Origin: Aurantimonas aggregata
GTDB lineage: Bacteria > Pseudomonadota > Alphaproteobacteria > Rhizobiales > Rhizobiaceae
NCBI RefSeq assembly: GCF_010500835.1
Contig: NZ_JAAAMJ010000012.1
Coordinates: forward strand, 59,405 to 123,404
Length of the DNA stretch: 64,000 bases
Direction of reading: 5' to 3'
Each line of letters starts with the position of its first letter. Positions within the stretch are counted from its first letter, which is position 1. The position numbers and the translations under genes are program-made. The notes under the pieces are model-generated. The model saw only the letters and a list, made by a program, of their open reading frames with translations, was not told the DNA's origin and did no database searches. This document shows, in pieces, positions 30,126 to 39,718 of this stretch.

Positions 30126-31072
30126 CGACGCCGCGCCGCTTGATAGGCCCGGATGGCATCGGCGATCGCTTCGGCCTGGTCGGGGAAGCTGTAGTCATAC
30201 GGGTCGAGTTGCCCCTCGAATGGTCGGGTCAGCCCCAGCGTCGCCTGCAGGTCATGATGAAACCACTCGAACTTATCGAGCCGCTCGCCGTCGGTCGGCG
30301 CGAGGTCGAGGCTGTAGACGGGGCGCCCCGACGTCAACGCCTCGCAATGCATCGTCACCGTGTCCTTGCCGATGAGAAATCCGTCCGCGGCGGCGAGATA
30401 GTCGCGATAGGGGTTGTCACCCGTCCGGTCCCAGACATGGACGCGTGGGTCGTCGATCCGGAGCAACGCCTCCAGGAGCGCCGGGCGGCTGCGCCGCGAG
30501 GTCGATACGAGTACCACGCGGCCCTCCGCCGCCAGTTGCCGGGCCGTGTCGACAAGGCGCTGGATCGTCGGGGGGTCGTAGTTATAGGCCCCGTTCGGCC
30601 CGCCGAGGAGCATGGCGACCACCGGGCTTTCGTCGCCAGCCGGCAGCCATTGCGCGCGGGCAGCAGGCCGCCGCTCCTCCAGCCATTGCCGGGTGATGCG
30701 ATGCGGCACGCCGATCATGCCACGATACTCGGTGCCCTCCAGCTGCTCGCTTTTCCAGTCGTGACGGGAGACGAAAGCGAGGTCGTAGACCCCGGCCGAT
30801 GGCGGGGCCGGCGGCTGCAGATGAACCGCGAGTGGACGCCCGCCGAAGCGCTCCCTGATCCGCGCGACGTGGCGTTCGGCGAACCAGCCGCAGGAGATGA
30901 CGATGTCGGGTTCCGCCTCCCGGACGCGCCGGTAGGGGGACAGGAGGCCGCGCCGCCATTTTGCCAGTCGCCCGATCGTATGGACGACAGGCTCGGCCGT
31001 AAGATGGCCGGCAACGCCGAGGCACTGGGTCAGGGTGCCGGCCTTCTCCTCGCTGACGGTCCAGACTCGCAC
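30122..31072 (-). CDS. ELM1-family protein (mitochondrial fission ELM1-like, glycosyltransferase-like fold)
   Basis: Belongs to the ELM1/DUF1022 family, found in bacteria near envelope-glycan genes and structurally like GT-B enzymes. The start is taken as GTG at 31070-31072 (VRVWTVSEEKAG), since GGGGGAA lies just ahead; a TTG five codons upstream (31087) is the alternative. About 316 residues. Family features are the early EEKAGTLTQCLGVA segment, VAMLLGGPNGAYNYD in the middle, and GKDTVTMHCEALTSGRPVYS in the C-terminal half. The precise bacterial reaction is not known. Confidence 0.75.
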   Translation of the reverse strand: MRVWTVSEEKAGTLTQCLGVAGHLTAEPVVHTIGRLAKWRRGLLSPYRRVREAEPDIVISCGWFAERHVARIRERFGGRPLAVHLQPPAPPSAGVYDLAFVSRHDWKSEQLEGTEYRGMIGVPHRITRQWLEERRPAARAQWLPAGDESPVVAMLLGGPNGAYNYDPPTIQRLVDTARQLAAEGRVVLVSTSRRSRPALLEALLRIDDPRVHVWDRTGDNPYRDYLAAADGFLIGKDTVTMHCEALTSGRPVYSLDLAPTDGERLDKFEWFHHDLQATLGLTRPFEGQLDPYDYSFPDQAEAIADAIRAYQAARRR

Positions 31073-31234
31073 GCGCTTCCCCCGCAAAATTCTGCCGGTG
31101 TCTAGCGCAAATACCGCCGCCGGCGCCAGCCGGGGGCGAGCGCCGGCTCGAGGTTTAGCCGAAGGCGCTGCGCGCCCTCGCCCCGACCAATATCCGGGGG
31201 GACGGGAGGTCTAAAATCAGCGCTTCAAATGCAA

Positions 31235-31255
31235 ACGGGCCCGCACGGGGCCCGT
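31235..31255 (-). terminator. Terminator of tuf2
   Basis: On the minus strand ACGGGCCC (31255-31248) pairs with GGGCCCGT (31242-31235) around a 5-base loop, followed by TTGCATTT. It lies 31 bases beyond the tuf2 stop. Stem strength is good and the T-tract is broken. It separates tuf2 from the cassette genes that follow on the same strand. Confidence 0.65.
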
Positions 31256-31286
31256 CTACCAGTCAGACGACGAATGCCGTCAGTCG

Positions 31287-32462
<1,176 letters not shown>

Positions 32463-32623
32463 GCCTGCTCCCAGTGCGGAGGTCTGAAGTTCCGGCGCGA
32501 CATAGCGATTGCCGCCGCCAAAGACAAGCGTGCTGCACCGCACGACGCTGTTGCGGCATCCGCCGCGAAGACGGTCGACGGTTCCGATGACATGAAACGA
32601 AGGCTTCAGGAGGTCTGGTGGCT

Positions 32624-32697
32624 TGGAGCGGGTAGCGGGAATCGAACCCGCATATTCAGCTTGGAAGGCTGCTGCTCTACCATTGAGCTATACCCGC
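32624..32697 (-). tRNA. tRNA-Gly (TCC anticodon)
   Basis: Minus-strand cloverleaf with acceptor GCGGGTA/TACCCGC, anticodon loop CTTCCAA (TCC) and T-arm GCGGG-TTCGATT-CCCGC; CCA is encoded. 74 bases including CCA. It lies between tRNA-Tyr and tuf2 and probably shares their transcript. Confidence 0.97.
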
Positions 32698-32719
32698 GCC
32701 TGCACTGTCTGAACGGCGA

Positions 32720-32804
32720 TGGTGGAGGGGGCTGGATTCGAACCAGCGTACGCTAAGCGAACGGATTTACAGTCCGTCTCCTTTAACCACTCGGACACCC
32801 CTCC
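32720..32804 (-). tRNA. tRNA-Tyr (GTA anticodon)
   Basis: A class II tRNA with a long variable arm (CGCTTAGCG). Acceptor GGAGGGG/CCCCTCC, anticodon loop CTGTAAA (GTA), T-arm GCTGG-TTCGAAT-CCAGC, CCA encoded. 85 bases. First tRNA of the Tyr-Gly-tuf2 transcript. Confidence 0.97.
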
Positions 32805-32884
32805 GGCACCGCTTCGACCGGTCTGAACACGATCTCTGCCGGACACATCGAGTCGACCAGCAACCCGACGCGCATCCGAGCGGC

Positions 32885-32913
32885 CTTATGAAAGTCCCGA
32901 ACCGATCTGTCAA
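32885..32913 (-). promoter_or_regulatory. Promoter of the tRNA-Tyr/tRNA-Gly/tuf2 unit
   Basis: Minus strand TTGACA (32908-32913), a perfect -35, then a 17-base spacer and CATAAG (32885-32890). The start point would be about 75 bases upstream of tRNA-Tyr, in the divergent gap with rlmB. This is the best promoter match seen in the window. Confidence 0.7.
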
Positions 32914-32965
32914 CGCCGCATGGTCTGCCCTTTCGCCGGAACCCTGCCTCCGGTAAGCAGCAGGG

Positions 32966-33811
32966 ATGAGCGACGACACCGCACGCCCCAAAGATACCCA
33001 TTACGCCAAACTCCGCCGTGCCCACCGCGACCGCAAGCGCGCCGATGGTGGGCTGCCGCCGGCCGTGGCGCCGCGCCAGGCCCGGCCCGGCAAGCCCTCC
33101 CCGGCCGGGCGGATCCGCCTCTACGGGCTGCACAGCGTCGCTGCGGCGCTCGCCAATCCGAAGCGCAAGCTGCACCGCCTTTTGGTGACGCGGAACGCCC
33201 TTGCCCGCCTCGAGATCGATCCGGAGACGATTTCCTGCCCGGTCGAAATCGTCGAGCCGAAGCTGCTCGACACCGAGCTCGGCAGCGAGGCGGTGCACCA
33301 GGGCGTGATGCTGGAAGCCGATCCGCTGATTCCCGGCCGGCTCGCCGGGCTTTCCGGCGCAACGCTGGTGCTCGTCCTCGACCAGGTCACCGATCCGCAC
33401 AATGTCGGCGCGGTCTTCCGCTCGGCGGCGGCCTTTTCGGCCGACGCGCTGGTCACCACGGCGCGCCACTCGCCGCAGGAAAGCGGCGTTCTGGCGAAGG
33501 CCGCCTCCGGCGCGCTTGAGCACGTGCCGCATCTGGAAGTGGTCAACCTCGCCGAGGCGCTAAGCGAACTCTCGGCGCAGGGCTTCCAGACGATCGGCCT
33601 CGATTCGGAGGGCGACGAGCCCTACGAGACGGCCCTCGCCGGCGAGCGCATCGCCATCGTGCTGGGCGCCGAGGGCAAGGGATTGCGGCAGAAGACGCGC
33701 ACGACGGTCGATCGCCTGGCGCGGCTCGACATGCCGGGCACGATCAAGTCGCTGAACGTCTCCAACGCCGCGGCCATCGCGCTGTACGCGGCAAGGCGGC
33801 ATCTCGGCTGA
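32966..33811 (+). CDS. rlmB: 23S rRNA (guanosine-2'-O-)-methyltransferase RlmB (SpoU/TrmH family)
   Basis: Methylates the 2'-O of a guanosine (G2251 in E. coli numbering) in the 23S P-loop. 281 residues: a basic, likely flexible N-terminus (1-50), an L30e-like substrate-binding domain starting YGLHSVAAALANPKRK, and the SPOUT catalytic domain with the three SpoU motifs [21 protein letters not shown] and SLNVSNAAAIALY. It is divergent from the tRNA-Tyr unit, a common neighbour in alphaproteobacteria. Confidence 0.92.
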   Translation: MSDDTARPKDTHYAKLRRAHRDRKRADGGLPPAVAPRQARPGKPSPAGRIRLYGLHSVAAALANPKRKLHRLLVTRNALARLEIDPETISCPVEIVEPKLLDTELGSEAVHQGVMLEADPLIPGRLAGLSGATLVLVLDQVTDPHNVGAVFRSAAAFSADALVTTARHSPQESGVLAKAASGALEHVPHLEVVNLAEALSELSAQGFQTIGLDSEGDEPYETALAGERIAIVLGAEGKGLRQKTRTTVDRLARLDMPGTIKSLNVSNAAAIALYAARRHLG

Positions 33812-33820
33812 CGTTGCGCC

Positions 33821-34690
33821 ATGCTTCTCAAGTTTGGACTGCTCTTCGCCATCTCCGTCGCCTGGGCCGCCGGATACCTCTTCATCGGAGCCGCGCGCCA
33901 CGTTCCCCCGATCACCGCCACGGCGGTGATGACCATTGTCGGCGCGATCGTCATTGCGGGCAGCGTGCGGTTCGGCTTCGGGCACGCATTGCTTCCAGAC
34001 CTCAAAAAGCGGCCGTGGGTGCCGGCGGTGATGGCGGTAAGCGCCATAGCCTTGCCCAATCTCGCGGTGGTCGCCGCGGAACATACCGTGCCGGCGGATC
34101 TCGCCGCCGTCCTTGGCACAACGGTTCCGATTGCCACGATCCTGCTGACGACCTTCGTGACGCGCCAAAGTGCCTTTTCCACGGTGCGAATGCTCGGGAT
34201 CGTCGTCGCGCTGTCCGGCCTCGTGATCTTCGTGGGCGGCTGGGCGGCACTTACCGACGATCCGGCTGATCTGGACGGCATGCTGATCATGATGGCCGGC
34301 GGCCTGGTCTTCGCCTTGAACGGCCTCCTCGCCGCGCACCAGACCCGCGATCTCAACCCGCACGTCCTCGCCGCCTGGACCATCATCTTCGGCGCCGTCG
34401 CGCTCTCCCTCGCCGCCCTGATCCTCGAGCAGCCTTTCTCCGTGGAATTGGGATCGGCGGTATGGCCGCTCGTCGCCGAGGGCTCGCTCGGGATGGGGGT
34501 TGCCTATCTTGGCTATTACGTCCTCGTCGCACGCGCCGGAGCCGCCTTCGCCTCCCTTTACGCCTTCCTCGTCCCGGTGTTCGGCGTGGTGGGCTCGGCA
34601 ATCGTGCTCGGCGAGCAGCTCACGACCCATCACGTAGCAGGGCTGTTCGTGGTGCTAGGCGGCCTTGCGCTGCTGACGAAGGGAAAGTGA
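33821..34690 (+). CDS. EamA-type DMT-superfamily transporter
   Basis: An inner-membrane exporter-like protein with about ten predicted membrane segments in two EamA repeats (roughly 5-135 and 150-285). 289 residues, the family norm. Features are VAAEHTVPADLAAVLGTTVP in the first repeat and the repeat-2 end FGVVGSAIVLGEQLTTHHVAG. The substrate cannot be told. It starts 9 bases after the rlmB stop and may be co-transcribed. Confidence 0.88.
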   Translation: MLLKFGLLFAISVAWAAGYLFIGAARHVPPITATAVMTIVGAIVIAGSVRFGFGHALLPDLKKRPWVPAVMAVSAIALPNLAVVAAEHTVPADLAAVLGTTVPIATILLTTFVTRQSAFSTVRMLGIVVALSGLVIFVGGWAALTDDPADLDGMLIMMAGGLVFALNGLLAAHQTRDLNPHVLAAWTIIFGAVALSLAALILEQPFSVELGSAVWPLVAEGSLGMGVAYLGYYVLVARAGAAFASLYAFLVPVFGVVGSAIVLGEQLTTHHVAGLFVVLGGLALLTKGK

Positions 34691-34862
34691 GCTGCATCTC
34701 GCAGGGCCGGGACGCCGAGGTGGCTGGTTCTGGCAGTCTTGGCTGCGCGATCAACCATCACGACGGCGTTCTGGGGATCGTATCGGTCGGCCATGTTGCA
34801 TCCCCTGTCGCGTGGTGTCGCCGAGGGAAACGGGAAAGCCCTGCGATCGGGCAGGAAATGGC

Positions 34863-34937
34863 TGGTGCCGGATGAGGGGATTGAACCCCCGACCTTCGGT
34901 TTACAAAACCGCTGCTCTACCGCTGAGCTAATCCGGC
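34863..34937 (-). tRNA. tRNA-Thr (TGT anticodon)
   Basis: Minus-strand cloverleaf with acceptor GCCGGAT/ATCCGGC, anticodon loop TTTGTAA (TGT), T-arm GGGGG-TTCAATC-CCCTC (one mismatched pair by eye) and encoded CCA. 75 bases. It is separated from the tRNA-Tyr/Gly pair by rlmB and the EamA gene. Confidence 0.95.
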
Positions 34938-34946
34938 GCGAGGGGC

Positions 34947-34975
34947 GCATTAGCACGAAAGTGCGCGCGATGCAG
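34947..34975 (-). promoter_or_regulatory. Weak candidate promoter of tRNA-Thr
   Basis: Minus strand CTGCAT (34970-34975), a 17-base spacer, TAATGC (34947-34952). Both boxes are imperfect, but the spacing and the 9-base distance to the mature tRNA end fit a tRNA promoter. The rest of the 196-base gap to nadK holds nothing else I can support. Confidence 0.35.
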
Positions 34976-35133
34976 CGGCCTTTTTCGCGGCTATCGGGCT
35001 GATCCGTGTTCGATGGCGGGGGCTTTCGCGGGGCCTATCCTGCGGGCCGCTTGGCCTTCACCCTTTTCCGCGCTAGCTGAGCCGTTCCAAGACGCGGCCC
35101 TGGCCCGCGTCGACACAAGGGCCAGGCGGCGTC

Positions 35134-35907
35134 ATGTCACGTGAACTCCAGTCGATCAGTTTTCTCGCCAGCAGCACGCCGGCGGCCCAGGAAGCGGCGC
35201 GGCGGTTGAGTGTCCTCTACGGCAACGACAAGCCGGAGAACGCCGGCGTGATCGTTGCGCTGGGCGGCGATGGCCACATGCTCAACACGCTGCATCGTTT
35301 CATGGGAACCGGCGTGCCGATCTACGGCATGAACAAGGGGACGATCGGCTTCCTGATGAACGAGTATCGGGAGGACGGTCTGCGCGAGCGACTCGCCGCG
35401 GCGACCCAGAACGTCATCCATCCGCTGACGATGACTGCCATCGACGCAGAGGGAAACACCCACGACGCGCTGGCGATCAACGAGGTGGCGCTGTTCCGCC
35501 AGTCCTACCAGGCAGCGAGGCTGCAGATCGCCATCGACGGCATCGTCCGGCTCGAGGAGCTGGTCTGCGACGGCGTCATGGTGGCGACCCCGATCGGCTC
35601 GACCGCCTATAATCTCTCCGCGCAAGGACCGATCATCCCGGTGGAAGCGCCGCTGCTGGCATTGACGCCGGTCAGCCCGTTCCGCCCCCGCCGCTGGCGC
35701 GGCGCCCTCCTGCCCAATCACCAGACGGTCGAGATCGTCGTGCTGGAGCCGGACAAGCGTCCGGTCAATGCGGTTGCGGACGCGACGGAGGTCAAGTCGG
35801 TTCGCAAGATCACGATCCGCGAATCGGCGACCGATACCGGGCTGATCCTGTTCGATGTCGAGCATTCCTGGGACGAGCGGATCCTGGCCGAACAGTTCCG
35901 CTACTGA
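35134..35907 (+). CDS. nadK: NAD kinase
   Basis: Phosphorylates NAD+ to NADP+. 257 residues, the short form usual in alphaproteobacteria. The diacylglycerol-kinase-like GGDGHML motif (44-50) and the glycine-rich CDGVMVATPIGSTAYN loop for NAD binding are intact. It stands alone, opposite in direction to the DUF2336 gene that follows 10 bases on. Confidence 0.95.
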   Translation: MSRELQSISFLASSTPAAQEAARRLSVLYGNDKPENAGVIVALGGDGHMLNTLHRFMGTGVPIYGMNKGTIGFLMNEYREDGLRERLAAATQNVIHPLTMTAIDAEGNTHDALAINEVALFRQSYQAARLQIAIDGIVRLEELVCDGVMVATPIGSTAYNLSAQGPIIPVEAPLLALTPVSPFRPRRWRGALLPNHQTVEIVVLEPDKRPVNAVADATEVKSVRKITIRESATDTGLILFDVEHSWDERILAEQFRY

Positions 35908-35917
35908 CCGAGTGCCG

Positions 35918-37057
35918 TCAGGCCGCCAGGCGACGGGCCCGTTCGCGGGCTGCGTCGTGCGCAGCTTCTGCCGCCAGCCGGTGCAGGAATCGCGTAGCAT
36001 CGTCGGGATTGGCCGGCGATCGTTCGGACTCCTCGTTGGCCGCGACGCGCTGCATGATCATCTGCGGTACCTCTTCCGGCCGCACCGGCCGCTTGCCTGC
36101 AGCGACCTCCCGCCAGGTCGTGACCGCAATCCAGAAGAGCTGCCCCATCGACGCAGGCAGTCCGCACTGGACGACGAGGGCGGTGACCGCCCTCTGGCGC
36201 CCGCCGGCGAGAATCGCCGTGACCCGCCGCTCCGGCGTCTGCGACAGACGCGCCAGCGCCGCGCCCAGAAGGTCGATGTGCCCGGTCGAGACCGAACGCA
36301 GCAGGAAGGCGGCCGTCAGTTGCCCGCTGGCCCGCAGATGCTCCACGAGAGCCGGGATCTCCCCGGCGGGCGCGATCCCGGCCAGTTTCGCCGTCGCCTT
36401 CTCGCAGGCGGCAAGCGTGACATTCTCGGCACGCCCAGGCCCGACCAGCGAGCGCAATAGCGGCAACGCTGCGAGCGCCTGCCCTGCCGCGAGAATCAAC
36501 GTCTGGCGAACCGTCGACGGCAGATCCTGGCGGGCCAGGAGCGCGCCGCGCAAATCGGCGTCCTGGCCATGGCGTTCGGCCAGCCGCTGGTAGCTCACCC
36601 CGGCAACGGCCGCGCCGTCATTGTCGAGCAGCGCGACGCAGAGGGGCGCGTCGCCGATCTCGGCGATCGCCGCCGAAACGCGAACCGACAGGACAGGCCG
36701 CGCGACGACGGCGCGCCGCACCGCATCAGACCCGCTCGCCACAAGGGTGATGAGGTCCTCGTCGTCGAGCGACGGCGAGGACTGGACCACGGGACAGGCG
36801 ATAGGGTCGCTGTCCTCGCAGAGGGCCCGCAGGATGACGGCGGGAACGCCCCTGGCTGCCGCAAGGCCTTCGGCCAGCGCCTGGCGGACCTTGGGCGACG
36901 GGTCGTCCAGCATCAGGGTCAAAGTCGCCTCGGCCTCGGCCCGCTCGGCGGGGCAAAACCGTCCATCGACGAAAGCCTGCGCGACGGCCCGGGCCGCTTC
37001 CGCGCGTCCGGCGCTGGTGGCCGTCTCGCGCCAATGAACGAACCGCTGGACGATCAT
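35918..37057 (-). CDS. DUF2336 domain-containing protein
   Basis: An alphaproteobacterial protein family of unknown role, probably an alpha-helical HEAT-like repeat scaffold. The start is taken at the ATG of MIVQRFVHWRETATSAGRAE (37055-37057), because homologues begin this way; a GTG three codons upstream is possible. 379 residues. The DUF2336 core (LMLDDPSPKVRQALAEGLAA and repeated helix pairs) spans about 40-310. It is oriented tail-to-tail with nadK. No enzyme motif is seen. Confidence 0.8.
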   Translation of the reverse strand: MIVQRFVHWRETATSAGRAEAARAVAQAFVDGRFCPAERAEAEATLTLMLDDPSPKVRQALAEGLAAARGVPAVILRALCEDSDPIACPVVQSSPSLDDEDLITLVASGSDAVRRAVVARPVLSVRVSAAIAEIGDAPLCVALLDNDGAAVAGVSYQRLAERHGQDADLRGALLARQDLPSTVRQTLILAAGQALAALPLLRSLVGPGRAENVTLAACEKATAKLAGIAPAGEIPALVEHLRASGQLTAAFLLRSVSTGHIDLLGAALARLSQTPERRVTAILAGGRQRAVTALVVQCGLPASMGQLFWIAVTTWREVAAGKRPVRPEEVPQMIMQRVAANEESERSPANPDDATRFLHRLAAEAAHDAARERARRLAA

Positions 37058-37173
37058 GAGACGCACTACCCCTCTGCGACGAAACCGAACTCTTGTCCGA
37101 TTGTCGCCAGCAAAGGTTTAGGTTTCGTTCACCATAACGGCAAAGCTCAAGGCGCGTCTCGCGGCGCGCCGGC

Positions 37174-37797
37174 TCAGACGTCGCTGGCGTCCGGCATGCG
37201 TGGCCGCGGCATCTGGAACACCGCGTCGGTGACCGCGTAATCGAGGTAGCCAAGGCGAGACAGCGGCCGGGCCAGGGACATGTCGATCATGCCGTCGGTG
37301 AGGATCGCCTCGTCGATGTGGATGGCGACGACCTCGCCGATCACCATGACGTATGGCGACGGCGCGCCGTCGACGCCTTTCGGGTGGAAGCTCTGGGTCA
37401 CACGGCATTCGAGGGCCGCCGGACTTTCCGCGACGCGCGGCGCGGCCACCAGGCGGCAGGGCGCTTCGGTGAGCCCCGCCAGCGCGAACTCGCTGATGCC
37501 CCTGGGTGCCTGCGCCGACGTCCGGTTGAGCTGCCGTGCCAGGTCGCCTGTCGCGAGGTTGGCGACGAACTCGCCGGTCTCGAGGGCGATGCTGGCGGAA
37601 TCCTTCATTCCCGCGGACGAGAACATCACCAGCTTGGGCGAATCGCTGATGGCGTTGAAGAAGCTGTAGGGCGCCAGGTTAACCGAGCCGTCCTTCGCCC
37701 GGGTGGAGATCCAGCCGATCGGCCGCGGCGAGACGATCGCTTTGAAAGGGTCGTGCGGCAGCCCGTGCTCGTTGCGGTCGGTGGTGTAGAACAGCAT
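37174..37797 (-). CDS. Flavin reductase family protein (FMN-binding split barrel)
   Basis: Flavin reductase-like domain protein, likely binding FMN and transferring electrons from NAD(P)H. 207 residues. The family opening segment SPRPIGWISTRAKDGSVNLAPYSFFN (24-49) and the central SAQAPRGISEFALAGLT are recognisable. Its start overlaps the stop of the nitroreductase gene by one base (TGATG), so the two flavoproteins are made together. The partner oxygenase or substrate is not evident. Confidence 0.85.
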   Translation of the reverse strand: MLFYTTDRNEHGLPHDPFKAIVSPRPIGWISTRAKDGSVNLAPYSFFNAISDSPKLVMFSSAGMKDSASIALETGEFVANLATGDLARQLNRTSAQAPRGISEFALAGLTEAPCRLVAAPRVAESPAALECRVTQSFHPKGVDGAPSPYVMVIGEVVAIHIDEAILTDGMIDMSLARPLSRLGYLDYAVTDAVFQMPRPRMPDASDV

Positions 37798-38381
37798 CAG
37801 CGCGGCTCCGGCGCGAAGGCTTCCGAGACGATGTCGGCGAGAGCCGGGCGCGGCCGCTCGCTGGGTGGCTCCTGCGGGGTGCCGACATGGATGAAGCCGA
37901 TCACCTGCTCCTCGGGCGCGATGCCCATCAGCGCCTTGGCCTCGTCGTCATAGGCCATCCATTCGGTCACCCAGTTGGCGCCATAGCCCATCGCGTGGAC
38001 CGCGTTGACGAGGTTCATTGCCACCGCGCCGCCGGACAGGACCTGCTCCCACTCGCGGATCTTCACATGCTCCTTCGCCGTGGAGACCACGCCGATGACC
38101 AGCGGCGCCCGGGTCAACCTCGTCGTCTCGACGCGCCGGCGGCCCTCGGACAAAGGCGCGCCGTCGCGGGTCTCGATCAAATCGGCAAGCGCTTCGCCGA
38201 TCGCTTCGGCAGGCGCGCCGCGATAGAGGATGAAGCGCCAGGGCGCCAGCTTGCCGTGGTCGGGCACCCGTGCCCCGATCGTCAGGATCGTCTCCAGCTC
38301 GGCGCTGGACGGTGCCGGCAGGCCGAGCATCGGGATCGGCACGGATCGGCGGGTGGAGAGCAGCGTGATTGCATCGGGCAA
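37797..38381 (-). CDS. Nitroreductase family protein
   Basis: An FMN-dependent oxidoreductase of the nitroreductase fold. 194 residues. The N-terminal TRRSVP FMN-phosphate Arg pair and GARVPDHGKLAPWRFILYRG (31-51) are the family signature; MNLVNAVHAMGYGANWVTEW holds the second FMN-contact region. Most like the YdjA subfamily in size. Co-translated with the flavin reductase downstream (one-base overlap). Confidence 0.88.
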   Translation of the reverse strand: MPDAITLLSTRRSVPIPMLGLPAPSSAELETILTIGARVPDHGKLAPWRFILYRGAPAEAIGEALADLIETRDGAPLSEGRRRVETTRLTRAPLVIGVVSTAKEHVKIREWEQVLSGGAVAMNLVNAVHAMGYGANWVTEWMAYDDEAKALMGIAPEEQVIGFIHVGTPQEPPSERPRPALADIVSEAFAPEPR

Positions 38382-38566
38382 GACGGCATCCTTCGGTCTG
38401 GTAAGTCGCCTCTGCTATCGCTTCGGCAGTCGCAATTCAAACGCGGGCGCCACCTCCCGCGTGCCGACCCGGGCGTCGGGAAGCCAAGCGCCTTGAAATC
38501 GTCCCGCATCTGCGTGCATGAAGCATCAGGGGACAGAGAGCCGAAAGGCCGGAGGGAAGCAGAGCG

Positions 38567-39709
38567 GTGCCCATCGACATGCGTGTTCTGATGGCCGTGG
38601 GCATTGCGCTCTGGATGCCGGCATCCGCTGCCGCCCAGGACATTCCGATACCGTCCCTGCTCGACCGCGGCACGCGCGGTCTGTTCGGGTCGGACAAGGA
38701 GCGCGAGCCCGGCGCCTATGTGTCGCCCTCTGCTGCCGATCTCGTTCCCGACGCCGCCGACGTCGGCGCGCCGTCGCTCCGCTCGCTGCAGCGCTTCGAT
38801 CCGATCGCCCTGCCCGTCGAGCCCGGCAAGTTGCGCGTGCCTTCCATCGACCTGCCCGGCCTGCCCGCCTATGCGCCGCAGAACATGCCGAGCCAGGACA
38901 TGATCCGGTCGCGCGCGACGCTGACGCTCGAGGCGCGGCTGACGGAAGACGGCGAAAGCATCCCGCACGGTCTGATCTGGCGGCTGTTCTCGGCGATCCC
39001 CGGTCTCGATGGCCGCCCGAGCCTGATCGCCTCGTCGGAAAGCAACATCGCCAATTTCGAGGTGCCGACCGGGTCGTACATCCTGCACGTCGCGTTCGGC
39101 CGTGCCGGGCTGGTCCGTCGGATCGACTTCACCGGGGTAAAGACGCGCGAAGTGGTGGTGCTCGATGCCGGCGGCCTGCGGCTGGACGCCCTGGTGTCAG
39201 ACGGTTCCGAGATCGATGCCGGCAAGCTGACATTCGACATCTACACCGACGCCGAGACTGAATCCGAACGCAACCTCGTCGCCGGCGACATACCGGCGTC
39301 GAAGATCGTCCGGCTCAATGCCGGGACCTATCACGTCGTCTCCAATTACGGTTCGATCAACGCGCTGGTACGGGCCGATATCCGCGTCGAAGCCGGCAAG
39401 GTCACCGATGCGACGCTGCAGCACCGCGCCGCGCTGATGACGATGAAGCTGGTCAGGGAGCCTGGCGGCGAGGCGCTTGCCGACACCGCCTGGTCGGTCA
39501 CCACGGCATCCGGCGACATCGTGCGGCAGAGCGTCGGCGCCTTCCCGTCGATGGTCCTGGCCGAGGGCGAGTATGTCCTCATCGCCAAGAACCGCGACAA
39601 GGTCTACCAGCGCATTTTCGAGGTGCAGTCGGGGCAGAACGTCGATGTCGAGGTACTGACGTCGAGCCTTTCGGAAGCGCCCGACGCGCTCATCGGCTCG
39701 GGCGACTAG
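38567..39709 (+). CDS. Secreted repeat protein of unknown function
   Basis: I do not recognise this protein. 380 residues from a GTG with GGAGG about 11 bases upstream; an ATG four codons later (38579) is also possible. It starts with a clear signal peptide (cleavage after SAAA, about residue 23). Three similar beta-rich segments follow: a VPTGSYILHVAFGRAG block, an LNAGTYHVVSNYGSIN block and an LAEGEYVLIAKNRDKV block. Each is a turn (xxGxY) followed by two strands, as in carboxypeptidase-regulatory or Ig-like folds. Probably periplasmic or surface-exposed, perhaps a binding scaffold. Confidence 0.75.
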   Translation: MPIDMRVLMAVGIALWMPASAAAQDIPIPSLLDRGTRGLFGSDKEREPGAYVSPSAADLVPDAADVGAPSLRSLQRFDPIALPVEPGKLRVPSIDLPGLPAYAPQNMPSQDMIRSRATLTLEARLTEDGESIPHGLIWRLFSAIPGLDGRPSLIASSESNIANFEVPTGSYILHVAFGRAGLVRRIDFTGVKTREVVVLDAGGLRLDALVSDGSEIDAGKLTFDIYTDAETESERNLVAGDIPASKIVRLNAGTYHVVSNYGSINALVRADIRVEAGKVTDATLQHRAALMTMKLVREPGGEALADTAWSVTTASGDIVRQSVGAFPSMVLAEGEYVLIAKNRDKVYQRIFEVQSGQNVDVEVLTSSLSEAPDALIGSGD

Positions 39710-39718
39710 CCTCCGCCG

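Noticed and set aside
34630..34794. A small minus-strand frame beginning MADRYDPQNAVVMVDRAAK after tRNA-Thr
   Set aside because: A ribosome-binding-like AGGGG is present, but the frame overlaps the end of the EamA gene and I recognise no family; support is too thin to call a gene.
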